In this document: piece by piece, positions 18,697 to 27,538 of the stretch
Position numbering within the stretch: position 1 is the first letter of the stretch
Layout of the letters: each line of letters starts with the position of its first letter
DNA from: Ignavibacteria bacterium
Lineage (GTDB): Bacteria > Bacteroidota > Ignavibacteria > Ignavibacteriales > Ignavibacteriaceae
NCBI GenBank assembly: GCA_030684555.1
Contig: JAUXVN010000112.1
Coordinates: 124,001-188,000, forward strand
Length of the DNA stretch: 64,000 nt
Direction of reading: 5' to 3'
Translations under genes and position numbers: made by a program
The notes under the pieces: generated by a model
The model's database searches: none
Told to the model about the DNA's origin: nothing
The model's input: the letters and a program-made list of their open reading frames with translations, nothing else

Positions 18697-20530
18697 TATT
18701 TCCTCCAAGGATTTCAATAATTCTTTCTTCAATTTCTATTGATTTGAAAGGTAGACCTTGTACTTTATTGAGTTGTACAACGTCAATTAAGAATTCTGAA
18801 CGAAGTAAATGTGAAAGCTGACCTAGATTTAATTCAGGTACTAAAACTGATTTGTACTTCTTCAAAACTTCAGCACTATTTTTAGGAAATGGATTAAGAT
18901 ATTTAAAATGTGCTTGAGCTATTTTATAACCATTTTTTCGTGCGCGTTGAACAGCTTCTGCTATTGAACCAAATGTTCCACCCCATCCAACTACAAGTAA
19001 ATCGGCATCCAAATCACCAGTAACTTCAAGATCAGGAATATCGAGAGCGATTTTATTAACTTTTTCTTCTCTCAATTTGCACATAATCTCGTGATTTTCT
19101 GTATCGTAACTTACAGTTCCATAAATATTTGCTTTTTCTAATCCACCGATACGATGTTCTAAACCGGGTGTTCCAGGTATAGCCCAGGGACGCGATAGAT
19201 TTTCATTTCTTGAATAAGGGTAATATCCTTCTTTTTCAGTTCTGAATTGAACTGAAATATCAGGTAACGAGTCAGGATCCGGGATTCTCCACGGTTCGGA
19301 ACCATTCGCCAGATAACCATCTGTTAATAGGATTACCGGAACCATATATTTCAGTGCTATTCTTGAGGCTTCAAAAGCCATATAAAAACAATCTACAGGG
19401 GTAGATGCAGCGAGAATAACAACAGGGGCTTCACCGTTTCTTCCAAACATTGATTGTAATAAATCTGCTTGCTCAGTTTTTGTGGGAAGTCCTGTGCTTG
19501 GTCCACCTCTCTGAACGTTGATAATGACTATTGGTAATTCAGTCATTACAGCTAGTCCGACTGCTTCTGTTTTAAGTGCAAGCCCGGGACCGCTGGTAGT
19601 AGTTAATGCGAGATCCCCCGCAAAAGATGCACCTATAGCAGCACAGATTGCACTAATTTCATCTTCAGCTTGAAAAGTTTTAACGCCATAACTTTTGTAT
19701 CGACTAAGTTCATGTAGTATTTCTGATGCAGGAGTTATGGGATAAGAACCCAAAAATAATTGCAATTTAGCTTTTACTGCTGCCGCAACCATACCAATAG
19801 CGGTTGCTTCGTTACCTGAAACATTTCGATAAAAACCTTTTTCTAATTTTGCAGGTTCAACATGATATCGAGTTGTGAATAATTCGGTTGTCTCACCAAA
19901 GTAGTAACCGGTTGATAATGCTTTTTTATTAGCTTCAAGAATTTCAGGTTTATTCTTGAATTTGGATTCCATCCACAAGATTGTGGGTTCAATTGGGCGG
20001 TTGTATAACCAGTACATCATTCCTAATGCAAAAAAGTTTTTTGAGCGGCCAACTTCTTTGTTGGAGATTGCTGAACCTTCCAGGGCGTTTGCAGTTAATT
20101 GTGATAGAGGAACGGGAATAACTGTATAACCTTTTAATGAATCATCTTCTAATGGATTCTTTTCGTATTGAGCAAGTTTTAAATTTTTCTGGTCAAATGC
20201 ATTTGTATTTACAATTATTATTGCATTCGATTTTAAATCTTTAATATTAACTTTAAGTGCTGCGGGATTCATAGCTATTAAAACATCAGGGCTATCACCG
20301 GGAGTTTTAATATCATTACTACCAAAGTGTAATTGAAAACCACTCACACCGTATAAAGTTCCGGCAGGTGCTCTGATTTCTGCGGGATAATCAGGTAATG
20401 TACTTAAATCATTTCCAAATAATGCAGTAGTGTTCGTAAATTGTGAACCGGTTAACTGCATACCGTCACCGGAATCGCCGGCAAATCGAACTGTAACATC
20501 CTCAAGGATTTGAACTTCTTTCCCCATCAT
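18686..20530 (-). CDS. korA: 2-oxoacid:ferredoxin oxidoreductase, fused gamma-alpha subunit
   Basis: A 614-residue subunit in which the gamma domain (about 8-190, VRFAGDSGDGMQLTGSQF) is fused to the alpha pyrimidine-binding domain (about 210-600). The alpha part shows FLGSYPITPASEILHEL, TTSGPGLALKTEAVGLAVM and VQRGGPSTGLPTKTEQADL, the last being the conserved region near the active site. This two-gene KorA-KorB form is common for 2-oxoglutarate:ferredoxin oxidoreductase, used in reductive or oxidative TCA-cycle flux, and the enzyme is usually oxygen-sensitive. Start at 20530 (ATG ATG); the second ATG is equally possible. The operon ends with the stem-loop after korB. Confidence 0.93.
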   Translation of the reverse strand: MMGKEVQILEDVTVRFAGDSGDGMQLTGSQFTNTTALFGNDLSTLPDYPAEIRAPAGTLYGVSGFQLHFGSNDIKTPGDSPDVLIAMNPAALKVNIKDLKSNAIIIVNTNAFDQKNLKLAQYEKNPLEDDSLKGYTVIPVPLSQLTANALEGSAISNKEVGRSKNFFALGMMYWLYNRPIEPTILWMESKFKNKPEILEANKKALSTGYYFGETTELFTTRYHVEPAKLEKGFYRNVSGNEATAIGMVAAAVKAKLQLFLGSYPITPASEILHELSRYKSYGVKTFQAEDEISAICAAIGASFAGDLALTTTSGPGLALKTEAVGLAVMTELPIVIINVQRGGPSTGLPTKTEQADLLQSMFGRNGEAPVVILAASTPVDCFYMAFEASRIALKYMVPVILLTDGYLANGSEPWRIPDPDSLPDISVQFRTEKEGYYPYSRNENLSRPWAIPGTPGLEHRIGGLEKANIYGTVSYDTENHEIMCKLREEKVNKIALDIPDLEVTGDLDADLLVVGWGGTFGSIAEAVQRARKNGYKIAQAHFKYLNPFPKNSAEVLKKYKSVLVPELNLGQLSHLLRSEFLIDVVQLNKVQGLPFKSIEIEERIIEILGGNNGK

Positions 20531-20657
20531 ATGTCTCTTTATTGTTGAATTAGTTAATTAAAGTAAAATTATCAAAAGTCTTGACATATAGCAATCAATT
20601 TATTAATCACCTTACCATTGAATTTATTTTTTTTATACTTATCTTAAAAAAGTCTTA

Positions 20658-22430
20658 TCAATTGACATTTTTTATCAATGATAAAAACTCATCTACAGAT
20701 AAAAATCCAGTAATCCTTTCAACCTCATTCCCTTTAGAATCAATAATTAATACAGTGGGAACACCAACAACCTTAAAATCATTGCGTAGTTTTTCAACTT
20801 CAGGGTTTATTGATTTTGTCATATCAGCTTTAAATGTTCTAAATCGTTTTGATTCAGATATAACTTTTTCATCGGAAAAAGTTAACGCATCAAGTTCTTT
20901 ACAAGGGATACACCAATCAGCATAGAAATCAATTATGATGACCTCCCCATTTTTTATCGAATCATTATATTCTGATTCTGTAAATGATTGCCATTCGATT
21001 GACTTTACTTCTGAAGGATACAAACTATAAGCGGCTATGGTTATAAAAAGAATACTTATAGCTGTTTTGATACTCCTGAAACTTTTAATTTTGTTTGCCT
21101 CTTTATCAATAAATAGAATAATAATTCCGGCAATTAACATGAAGACCGGTAATGCATAACTGCTGATTTCTTTTGGTAAGACCGGGAGTAAAAAGTAGAC
21201 TGCCATTCCTAACAAAATAAATCCAAAGATATGTTTTACAGCTTCCATCCAAATACCGGCACGAGGAAGATTTTTAAGCTTACCGGAAAAAATTGCAAGA
21301 ATAAAATATGGAGTTCCTAAACCTATCGCTAAGAAAAAGAATAATAGAAAACCATTGAATGGATCAGCTTTTGCTGCGACATAAGTAACCAATCCTAATA
21401 CGAATGGACCAATACATGGAGCAGCAACAATTCCCATTGTCAAACCCATGAAGAAGGCTCCCCAAAAACCACCCTTAGCTCCTCCAGCTTTCATAACAAT
21501 TGAGTTAGGTAAACTAAACTCATATAATCCGAACATACTCAATGACAAAACGATGAAAATCAAAACTATAAATAATATTACAAAAGTATTTTGCAATAAA
21601 GCTCCGAATACCGCACCGCTTAATGCTGTGATAACACCTATTAACGAATAAGTCAATGCTAAGCCTAAGACATAAAACAAACCCATGAAAGCAAGTTTAC
21701 TGGTACTCCCCTCACTTTGTCCTCCAAAATATCCGATTGTTATTGGAATGAGTGGATATACACAAGGAGTAAGGTTCAAAGCTAATCCACCTAGAAAAAC
21801 CAAAAGAAGACTTAAAAGCAATCCACTTCGTTCAAGAGTGTTAGTAAGTGAATCACCATCTTTTGTTTCTTGCAAAACAGGAGCGTAGCTGAGATCAATA
21901 TTTTTAAATATATCTTGATTGATTTCATTTATTACTGTGGTTCTATCAACAATATTGATTTTTAAAGTATCAAATATTGAAACGGGAGGAAGACACGTAG
22001 CGTTATTACAAGCCTGGATTTCAAATTCAACTATTAAATTATATTCTCCCGGACTTAACTCTGCCGGAACTTTCAACATCGCTCCGATAAATACTTCACC
22101 CTCATAAACGGATAATGGTGTATCTGAAAAACCAAGTGTTATGTTATGACCTTCCGGATACTTGATTTTGGTAAGTTTAAAACCGAGAGTAGTATCAATA
22201 GAAAGTAATGACGGGATTAGAAAATCCTCATTAGGCTTGTCAGAATTGATATGCCATTCTTCTTCAATATTTACTTTTATGGCAAGCTTTACCTCGCTGT
22301 CTGGTGGAATATTATCTAATGAGATATATGACTTGATCTTTGCTTTAGGTTCATCCATTCCAAACTGAGCATTAATAATACCGCTATAGAAAACAATAAC
22401 GCTCAATAAAAAAATAATTTGTTTCTTCAT
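20658..22430 (-). CDS. dsbD: Thiol:disulfide interchange protein DsbD (full three-domain form)
   Basis: A 590-residue inner-membrane reductant transporter. A signal peptide is followed by the periplasmic DsbD-alpha domain, whose redox pair is in ACNNATCLPP (about residue 150). The CcdA-like eight-helix core has its cysteines in LTPCVYPLIPI and APCIGPFVLG. The C-terminal thioredoxin-like gamma domain has FYADWCIPCKELD. All six cysteines expected of DsbD are present. It passes electrons from cytoplasmic thioredoxin to periplasmic proteins, including cytochrome c maturation, which fits the many c-type cytochromes in this window. The ATG at 22430 is preferred (AAGGA 8 bases upstream) and it overlaps the nadE stop by 4 bases. 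Confidence 0.92.
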   Translation of the reverse strand: MKKQIIFLLSVIVFYSGIINAQFGMDEPKAKIKSYISLDNIPPDSEVKLAIKVNIEEEWHINSDKPNEDFLIPSLLSIDTTLGFKLTKIKYPEGHNITLGFSDTPLSVYEGEVFIGAMLKVPAELSPGEYNLIVEFEIQACNNATCLPPVSIFDTLKINIVDRTTVINEINQDIFKNIDLSYAPVLQETKDGDSLTNTLERSGLLLSLLLVFLGGLALNLTPCVYPLIPITIGYFGGQSEGSTSKLAFMGLFYVLGLALTYSLIGVITALSGAVFGALLQNTFVILFIVLIFIVLSLSMFGLYEFSLPNSIVMKAGGAKGGFWGAFFMGLTMGIVAAPCIGPFVLGLVTYVAAKADPFNGFLLFFFLAIGLGTPYFILAIFSGKLKNLPRAGIWMEAVKHIFGFILLGMAVYFLLPVLPKEISSYALPVFMLIAGIIILFIDKEANKIKSFRSIKTAISILFITIAAYSLYPSEVKSIEWQSFTESEYNDSIKNGEVIIIDFYADWCIPCKELDALTFSDEKVISESKRFRTFKADMTKSINPEVEKLRNDFKVVGVPTVLIIDSKGNEVERITGFLSVDEFLSLIKNVN

Positions 22431-24064
22431 TTTCTCCATCCTTGAACAATCGGATATCTTCTACCATATCCGAACGCTTTATTTGATATTCTCAAAGCCG
22501 GTGCGGCTTGTCTTCTTTTAAATTCGTTTAGATCAACCATTCTTAGGACCTTTAAAACAGTCTCTTCGTTACCAATTTTTTTGCTAATTTCATTAAACTC
22601 TTTATTCTCCTCAAGATACATCCTTAGTATCGAGTCAAGTAATCCATAAGGAGGCAGTGAATCTTGATCAGTTTGATTAAATTTAAGTTCCGCTGAAGGA
22701 GCTTTCTTAATTATTGCATTTGGAATTATCTCTTCAGATCTATTAATATATTTTGCTAATCGGTATACATCTGTTTTATAAACATCAGCAATAACAGCAA
22801 GTCCGCCACACATATCCCCATATAGAGTTGCATAACCGACTCCCATTTCAGATTTATTACCGGTTGTCAACACAAGATAACCGTGTTTATTTGCAAGAGC
22901 CATTAAATAAATTCCGCGTGTTCTTGACTGCAAATTTTCTTCAGTTACATCTTCCTCTTTCTGGTTAAAGGAAGGAGTTAAAATATTAATTAAACTATCA
23001 ACTACAGGTTGAATAGGAATTACTTCATGTGAGATGCCAAGTTTATAAATTAGTTGCAAAGAATCATCAACACTTCCTTTACTTGAAAATTTAGAAGGCA
23101 TCAATACTGCATGTACATTTTCTTTACCAAGTGCTTCAACCGCAAGTGCGATTACTAAAGCTGAATCAATACCGCCACTCAACCCGATTATAACCTTTTT
23201 AAATTTTAGTTTTTTACAATAGTCCCGGATTCCACATACTAAGGCAGCATATACTTCCTCTTCAAAATTAGATTCAACTTTGTTTATTGTTTGATAAGAC
23301 TTTAGAGTATCAAAAACAAAATAATCCTCTTCGTATTTTTTGCCAAGCAATTGGAGATTTCCTTCCAAATCAAAACACATGCTCGCTCCGTCAAAAATTA
23401 ATTCTGTTTGTGCACCCACACAACAAACATAAACCAATGGAACAGAATCCTGTTTGGTTAATGTTGAAAGCATTTCACGACGTGCTTCCCTCTTGCCGTA
23501 TGAATAAGGACTCGCTGAAATATTTATTAGTAAAGTTGCCCCTTGTTTGATAAGCTTTTCAACGGGGTCATGATGATATAATCTTTTTTTCCAATAATCT
23601 TTATCATTCCAAATGTCTTCACAAATTGAGATACCGAGTACTTCTCCTCTAAAGTGATGTAAAGATGTATCCTTTGCAGACTCGAAGTATCTTATTTCAT
23701 CAAATACATCATAATTCGGTATTAGTGTTTTATTTTGGATTAATCTGATTTTACCATTGTAACAAAGCAATGCAGAATTAAAAATATTGGTACCTACGTT
23801 ATCCTCATCTTCGGTTATCGAACCAAAAATTAACCCGGTTTCATTTGTTTGAGATGCAATTTCTTCTGCTGCTTTGATAACTGCGGCTCGAAATTCTTTT
23901 TTCTCAACAAGATCTAACGGCGAGTAACCTATGAGAGCTAATTCAGGAAATATTACCAAATCAACTTTATCTTGAATTCCTCTCTTATAGCCCTCAATTA
24001 TTTTATTCTTATTCCCTTCAATATCTCCAATAATAGGATTTATCTGACAGAGTTCGATCTTCAT
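22427..24064 (-). CDS. nadE: Glutamine-dependent NAD+ synthetase
   Basis: A 545-residue two-domain enzyme that makes NAD+ from deamido-NAD+, ATP and glutamine. The N-terminal nitrilase-like glutaminase domain (about 1-260) has the Glu-Lys-Cys triad: FPELALIGYSP, NKTLIPNYDVF and GISICEDIW. The C-terminal synthetase domain has the ATP-binding PP loop in GLSGGIDSALV (about 295) and YLVLTTGNKSEMGVGYATLYGD. Its presence together with nadD at 25989 covers the last two steps of NAD synthesis, although the two genes are in different operons. It is coupled to dsbD by an ATGA overlap and starts opposite the plus-strand prsW operon. Confidence 0.95.
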   Translation of the reverse strand: MKIELCQINPIIGDIEGNKNKIIEGYKRGIQDKVDLVIFPELALIGYSPLDLVEKKEFRAAVIKAAEEIASQTNETGLIFGSITEDEDNVGTNIFNSALLCYNGKIRLIQNKTLIPNYDVFDEIRYFESAKDTSLHHFRGEVLGISICEDIWNDKDYWKKRLYHHDPVEKLIKQGATLLINISASPYSYGKREARREMLSTLTKQDSVPLVYVCCVGAQTELIFDGASMCFDLEGNLQLLGKKYEEDYFVFDTLKSYQTINKVESNFEEEVYAALVCGIRDYCKKLKFKKVIIGLSGGIDSALVIALAVEALGKENVHAVLMPSKFSSKGSVDDSLQLIYKLGISHEVIPIQPVVDSLINILTPSFNQKEEDVTEENLQSRTRGIYLMALANKHGYLVLTTGNKSEMGVGYATLYGDMCGGLAVIADVYKTDVYRLAKYINRSEEIIPNAIIKKAPSAELKFNQTDQDSLPPYGLLDSILRMYLEENKEFNEISKKIGNEETVLKVLRMVDLNEFKRRQAAPALRISNKAFGYGRRYPIVQGWRK

Positions 24065-24152
24065 TTCTTCTCAAATTTTATTAAATGGTAAAAATAGATA
24101 AGTTGGGACGGTAATTCAAGATTAATAAAAATCACACTTGAAAAATCAACTA

Positions 24153-24175
24153 TTGACATAAATATTTTTTGTCAA
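24153..24175. promoter_or_regulatory. Inverted repeat TTGACA-N11-TGTCAA in divergent promoter region
   Basis: The 286-base gap between nadE (minus) and prsW (plus) contains TTGACA at 24153-24158 and its inverted copy TGTCAA at 24170-24175. Each arm is also a perfect -35 hexamer, one for each strand, though the -10 positions at 17 bases are poor on both (TAGTTG on the minus side). It could be an operator or paired -35 elements. The rest of the gap is AT-rich with nothing else recognisable. Confidence 0.3.
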
Positions 24176-24350
24176 CGTCTCTAAATTTTCAGAACACAGA
24201 GCCAATGAATAACTTATTTATTACTCTTGAAAGTGAGAATTAAATTTAAATAAATTTTATACTTTCACTACAGATTCATATTTTTAGACATTAATATTTT
24301 ATCTCAGTTTTCCGACTAATTAATAATTAACTGAATCGACAATAATTTTT

Positions 24351-25295
24351 ATGTTAGTTTTATTTTCAGCTTTGGCAGCGATTATACCTATTATACTTTA
24401 TCTGGTGTTAATCTGGAAGTTTGATCGATTTGACAGAGAACCAATCGGACTTTACCTAAAAAATTTTTTTTGGGGAGCTTTTGGAGCTGTTTTCTTTGCA
24501 CTTATCGGGAACTACATTTTCACATTTATGTTGTCATTATTTGTTGCAGATAAAACAATTGTTGATTCAAGCAGTTCCATTTTAATTGCTCCGATTGTAG
24601 AAGAAATAACAAAAGGAGTATTTTTATTGTTCACAGTTAGTAACAGAAAATTTGATAATATTACTGATGGAATTGTTTATGGCGGAGCAATTGGGCTTGG
24701 TTTTGGAATGACAGAAAATTTCCTTTATTTCTCTTCCGTTCAAGATTCCATGAGAAGTTGGCTTCTGCTTGTAACTATCAGAACTGTTTATACAGCTGGA
24801 TTACACTGTGTAACTACCGCTACTTTTGGGGCTTTTCTCGGTCTTGCAAAATTTAAGTCATTATTCTATAAAATTATTTTACCACCAATCGGATTAGGTA
24901 TCGCTATTTTCCTTCATGCATTTTGGAATTTAACAGTCAGTTCTTCTGAGACTTCATTGATTGGTTTTATTTATTTAAGCGGATTAATTATTCTTTTTGT
25001 TTCACTATTTTCTTTATCAATTTCACGAGAAAAGAAAATGATATTCGAAGAATTAATGTTTGAAGCAAATACCGGATTAATCCCACACGAACATGTTCCG
25101 ATTCTTAGCTCTGAGGCAAGAGATACTGAAGGCTGGATTAATGAAAACATACGACAATTGTACATTAAGAATGCAACAAAATTAGCTTTCAGAAAAATGC
25201 AGTTAAGAAATTCGACAGGTTATAATAAAGCATTCTATGCCTCTGAGGTAGATCAACTTCGTTCTTACATAACAGAACTTATGAAGAGTTTATAA
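24351..25295 (+). CDS. PrsW-family intramembrane metalloprotease
   Basis: A 314-residue membrane protein with about eight hydrophobic segments. The family motifs are present: WKFDRFDREP after the first helix, the EExxK motif in APIVEEITKGVF, the second glutamate motif in GFGMTENFLYF, and the histidines in LHCVTTATFGAFLG and FLHAFWN. PrsW was found in Bacillus as the site-1 protease that cleaves an anti-sigma factor, and the wider family (related to CAAX proteases) has varied targets. No anti-sigma or sigma gene is adjacent here. A soluble C-terminal tail of about 90 residues is predicted in the cytoplasm. The next gene starts one base after the stop. Confidence 0.85.
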   Translation: MLVLFSALAAIIPIILYLVLIWKFDRFDREPIGLYLKNFFWGAFGAVFFALIGNYIFTFMLSLFVADKTIVDSSSSILIAPIVEEITKGVFLLFTVSNRKFDNITDGIVYGGAIGLGFGMTENFLYFSSVQDSMRSWLLLVTIRTVYTAGLHCVTTATFGAFLGLAKFKSLFYKIILPPIGLGIAIFLHAFWNLTVSSSETSLIGFIYLSGLIILFVSLFSLSISREKKMIFEELMFEANTGLIPHEHVPILSSEARDTEGWINENIRQLYIKNATKLAFRKMQLRNSTGYNKAFYASEVDQLRSYITELMKSL

Positions 25296-25296
25296 A

Positions 25297-25989
25297 ATGA
25301 AACAATTAGTACGTATCTTCATTCTTCCTTCAAGTCCATTGTTTAATTTAGATAAATTAAAACCTTTTGAAAATTTTTCACCAATATTTTCATCAATGCT
25401 CTATACTACTTCATACTCAAATCTAATTGAAGTGTTTTCAAATCCGGGATATGATTTAGGTGTCTATCCATTGCTTCATTTTTATGACGATGGGTTAATA
25501 GAAGATGAATTTATTCCTACTGACATTATAAGTAATTTGAAATTAGTTGATTCTGAAAGGTTAAATATTTCCAAACTATTCCACGGATTAGATTTTCAGA
25601 ATAATATATCCATCTTCACTTTTTCCGATACAATTGGATACAACAAACAAACAATTTATAAAATGGTAGAACTGTTAAAAAATGAAGACGATGTGTTAGT
25701 AATGGCAAGAAATAATAATGGAAGTATAACACATTTTGGTATGAACGGAAGACCTATTTATTTCTTTTCAATTTCGGAGATGAGCGATCTTGATTCTGCT
25801 TTAAAATCTGAACTAGCTTTAAACAGATTTATCTATCTTTTAGAAGGTATAAATCCAATAAGAACATTTAGTGATTTCAAGGAGCTTTATCGATTACTCT
25901 CAATAAAGGAAAACTTCTATTTCTGCAGCCTTGAAATTCATAAGCAATTTAATAATTTGTTTATAGAGTTTAAGGAGATGTTAAAATAA
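25297..25989 (+). CDS. Unknown protein, possibly distant DUF2064/GT-A-like
   Basis: A 230-residue soluble protein that I do not recognise with confidence. It starts one base after prsW and its stop overlaps the nadD start (TAATG), so it is expressed with them. The middle region ISIFTFSDTIGYNKQTIY, then DDVLVMARNNNGSITHFGM, has the spacing of DUF2064 glycosyltransferase-like proteins, where a DxP.l...i segment is followed by a G-G pattern, but the key aspartates and glycines are only partly kept. No signal peptide or membrane segment is present. A degenerate nucleotide-sugar-transferase fold is a guess that a profile search could test. Confidence 0.45.
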   Translation: MKQLVRIFILPSSPLFNLDKLKPFENFSPIFSSMLYTTSYSNLIEVFSNPGYDLGVYPLLHFYDDGLIEDEFIPTDIISNLKLVDSERLNISKLFHGLDFQNNISIFTFSDTIGYNKQTIYKMVELLKNEDDVLVMARNNNGSITHFGMNGRPIYFFSISEMSDLDSALKSELALNRFIYLLEGINPIRTFSDFKELYRLLSIKENFYFCSLEIHKQFNNLFIEFKEMLK

Positions 25990-26558
25990 TGAAAATCGGT
26001 TTATACGGTGGGACTTTTGACCCAATTCATTTCGGTCATCTGATAACGGCAACATATGTTAAGGAAATTAGACGATTAGATAAAATAATTTTCATGCCGT
26101 GTTATATCTCTCCTCTAAGACAACAAGAATTACGTTCATCTTCAGTTGACCGTTACAATATGGTAAAAGCTTCAATTTCTGAAACACCATACTTTTCCGT
26201 TTCAGATTTAGAGATTAATCGTGCCGAAATATCTTATACAATAGATACTATAAAAGAGTTAAAAAAAACATATAATGAGATTGAATTAATAATCGGTTAT
26301 GATAATCTGTTGGTCTTTGACAAATGGAAAGATCCGGATGAGATATTTAAATTAGTTGATGTTGTAGTACTTAATCGTAAAGTTGAAATTGAATCAATCA
26401 GGAACATATATTTTTCAAAAGCAATTTTTATTAATACCCCACTGATTGAGATAAGTGCAAGTCAGATTCGAAATAGAGTCGCAAATAATCTCAATATAGA
26501 TTTTCTTGTTCCGCAAATCGTAAAAGAATATATTTACAAAAACAAATTATATAACTGA
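25989..26558 (+). CDS. nadD: Nicotinate-nucleotide adenylyltransferase
   Basis: A 189-residue enzyme that joins nicotinate mononucleotide and ATP to give deamido-NAD+, the substrate of NadE. The N-terminal nucleotidyltransferase motif GLYGGTFDPIHFGHL includes the HxGH-type signature (HFGH), and the C-terminal ISASQIRNRV is the ISSTxIR-like motif that contacts ATP. Length is normal. Its ATG overlaps the previous stop by one base, and AAGGAG lies about eleven bases upstream. Confidence 0.93.
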   Translation: MKIGLYGGTFDPIHFGHLITATYVKEIRRLDKIIFMPCYISPLRQQELRSSSVDRYNMVKASISETPYFSVSDLEINRAEISYTIDTIKELKKTYNEIELIIGYDNLLVFDKWKDPDEIFKLVDVVVLNRKVEIESIRNIYFSKAIFINTPLIEISASQIRNRVANNLNIDFLVPQIVKEYIYKNKLYN

Positions 26559-26574
26559 ATAAATCTTACATTAA

Positions 26575-27537
26575 ATGCTATCAGAAAACTTTCTTACAGA
26601 ACTTCTTTCAAAGAATAAAAAAACCGTTGCGCGTGCTATCACAATAGTTGAATCAGATTATCCACAAGCAGAATTTCTTCTCAACTCAATTTTTACAAAT
26701 ACTGGTAATGCATATCGAATTGGAATTACAGGACCTCCTGGAGCCGGAAAAAGTACAATAACAAATCATTTGACTAAACATTATAGAAGCCTGGGAAAAA
26801 CTGTCGCAATTATTGCTGTTGATCCAACAAGTCCGTTTACCGGTGGTGCATTACTCGGTGACCGGGTCAGAATGTCTGAAATTGGACGTGACGAGGGTGT
26901 ATTTATAAGAAGTATGGCTACACGTGGTAATCTCGGTGGATTAACAAAAAAAGCTATAGATGCTGCAGATATTTTAGATGCGGCGGGTTATGACTTTATT
27001 ATCTTTGAAACTGTAGGAGTTGGGCAATCCGAACTTGATATTGTTCAAGCAGCAGATACTACCATTGTTGTACTCGTACCGGAATCAGGTGATTCTGTAC
27101 AAGCTATGAAAGCCGGACTTATGGAGATTGCAGACTTTTTTGTCCTCAATAAAAGTGATAGACCGGGAGCTGATCAGGCTGTTACTTCGCTTAAAACTAT
27201 TCTGATGTTTAAGCCGCACGATGAGCATTCTTGGTTACCAAATATTCTTAAAGCTATCGGAACTGAAAATTACGGAATTAAGGAAATTGCCGAAGAAGTA
27301 GACAAACATCAAAAATATTTAAATTCGTATAATCTTTTATTAACACAGCGAAAAGAAAAACTAACCTATAGAATAAAAGAGATTGTTGAGTCAAAATTAA
27401 TTCAGCAATTATGGCAGCACGGTAAAGAACAACTCATACTTGACCAAATACATTCAGCTTCAAATCTCTCTTCACCTTATCAAATAGCTGATGATATTCT
27501 TAATTCATTTAAAGAAACTATAATTGAAAGGGATTAA
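26575..27537 (+). CDS. meaB: MeaB/ArgK-family GTPase
   Basis: A 320-residue G3E GTPase of the MeaB (ArgK/YgfD) family. Walker A is GPPGAGKST (about residue 58), followed by VAIIAVDPTSPFTGGALLGDRVRM, the MATRGNLGG segment typical of MeaB, FETVGVGQSELDI, and the NKSD base-specificity motif. MeaB protects and reactivates adenosylcobalamin-dependent methylmalonyl-CoA mutase or related mutases. No mutase subunit is coded in the window, but an acyl-CoA dehydrogenase and a carboxyltransferase follow directly, so the neighbourhood concerns short-chain acyl-CoA metabolism. The C-terminal dimerisation arm is present. Confidence 0.9.
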   Translation: MLSENFLTELLSKNKKTVARAITIVESDYPQAEFLLNSIFTNTGNAYRIGITGPPGAGKSTITNHLTKHYRSLGKTVAIIAVDPTSPFTGGALLGDRVRMSEIGRDEGVFIRSMATRGNLGGLTKKAIDAADILDAAGYDFIIFETVGVGQSELDIVQAADTTIVVLVPESGDSVQAMKAGLMEIADFFVLNKSDRPGADQAVTSLKTILMFKPHDEHSWLPNILKAIGTENYGIKEIAEEVDKHQKYLNSYNLLLTQRKEKLTYRIKEIVESKLIQQLWQHGKEQLILDQIHSASNLSSPYQIADDILNSFKETIIERD

Positions 27538-27538
27538 T

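Noticed and set aside
18441-18821. 126-codon plus-strand frame across the korA/korB junction
   Set aside because: Antisense to two well-supported genes, with no domain and no ribosome site.
20581-20606. TTGACA near 20583 as a plus-strand promoter
   Set aside because: It points into the convergent end of dsbD with no plus-strand gene to transcribe, and no -10 box is present at the right distance.
26575-27537. ArgK-type periplasmic-protein kinase as the function of the MeaB gene
   Set aside because: The old ArgK kinase name is not supported for this family; the motifs are those of a G3E GTPase chaperone.
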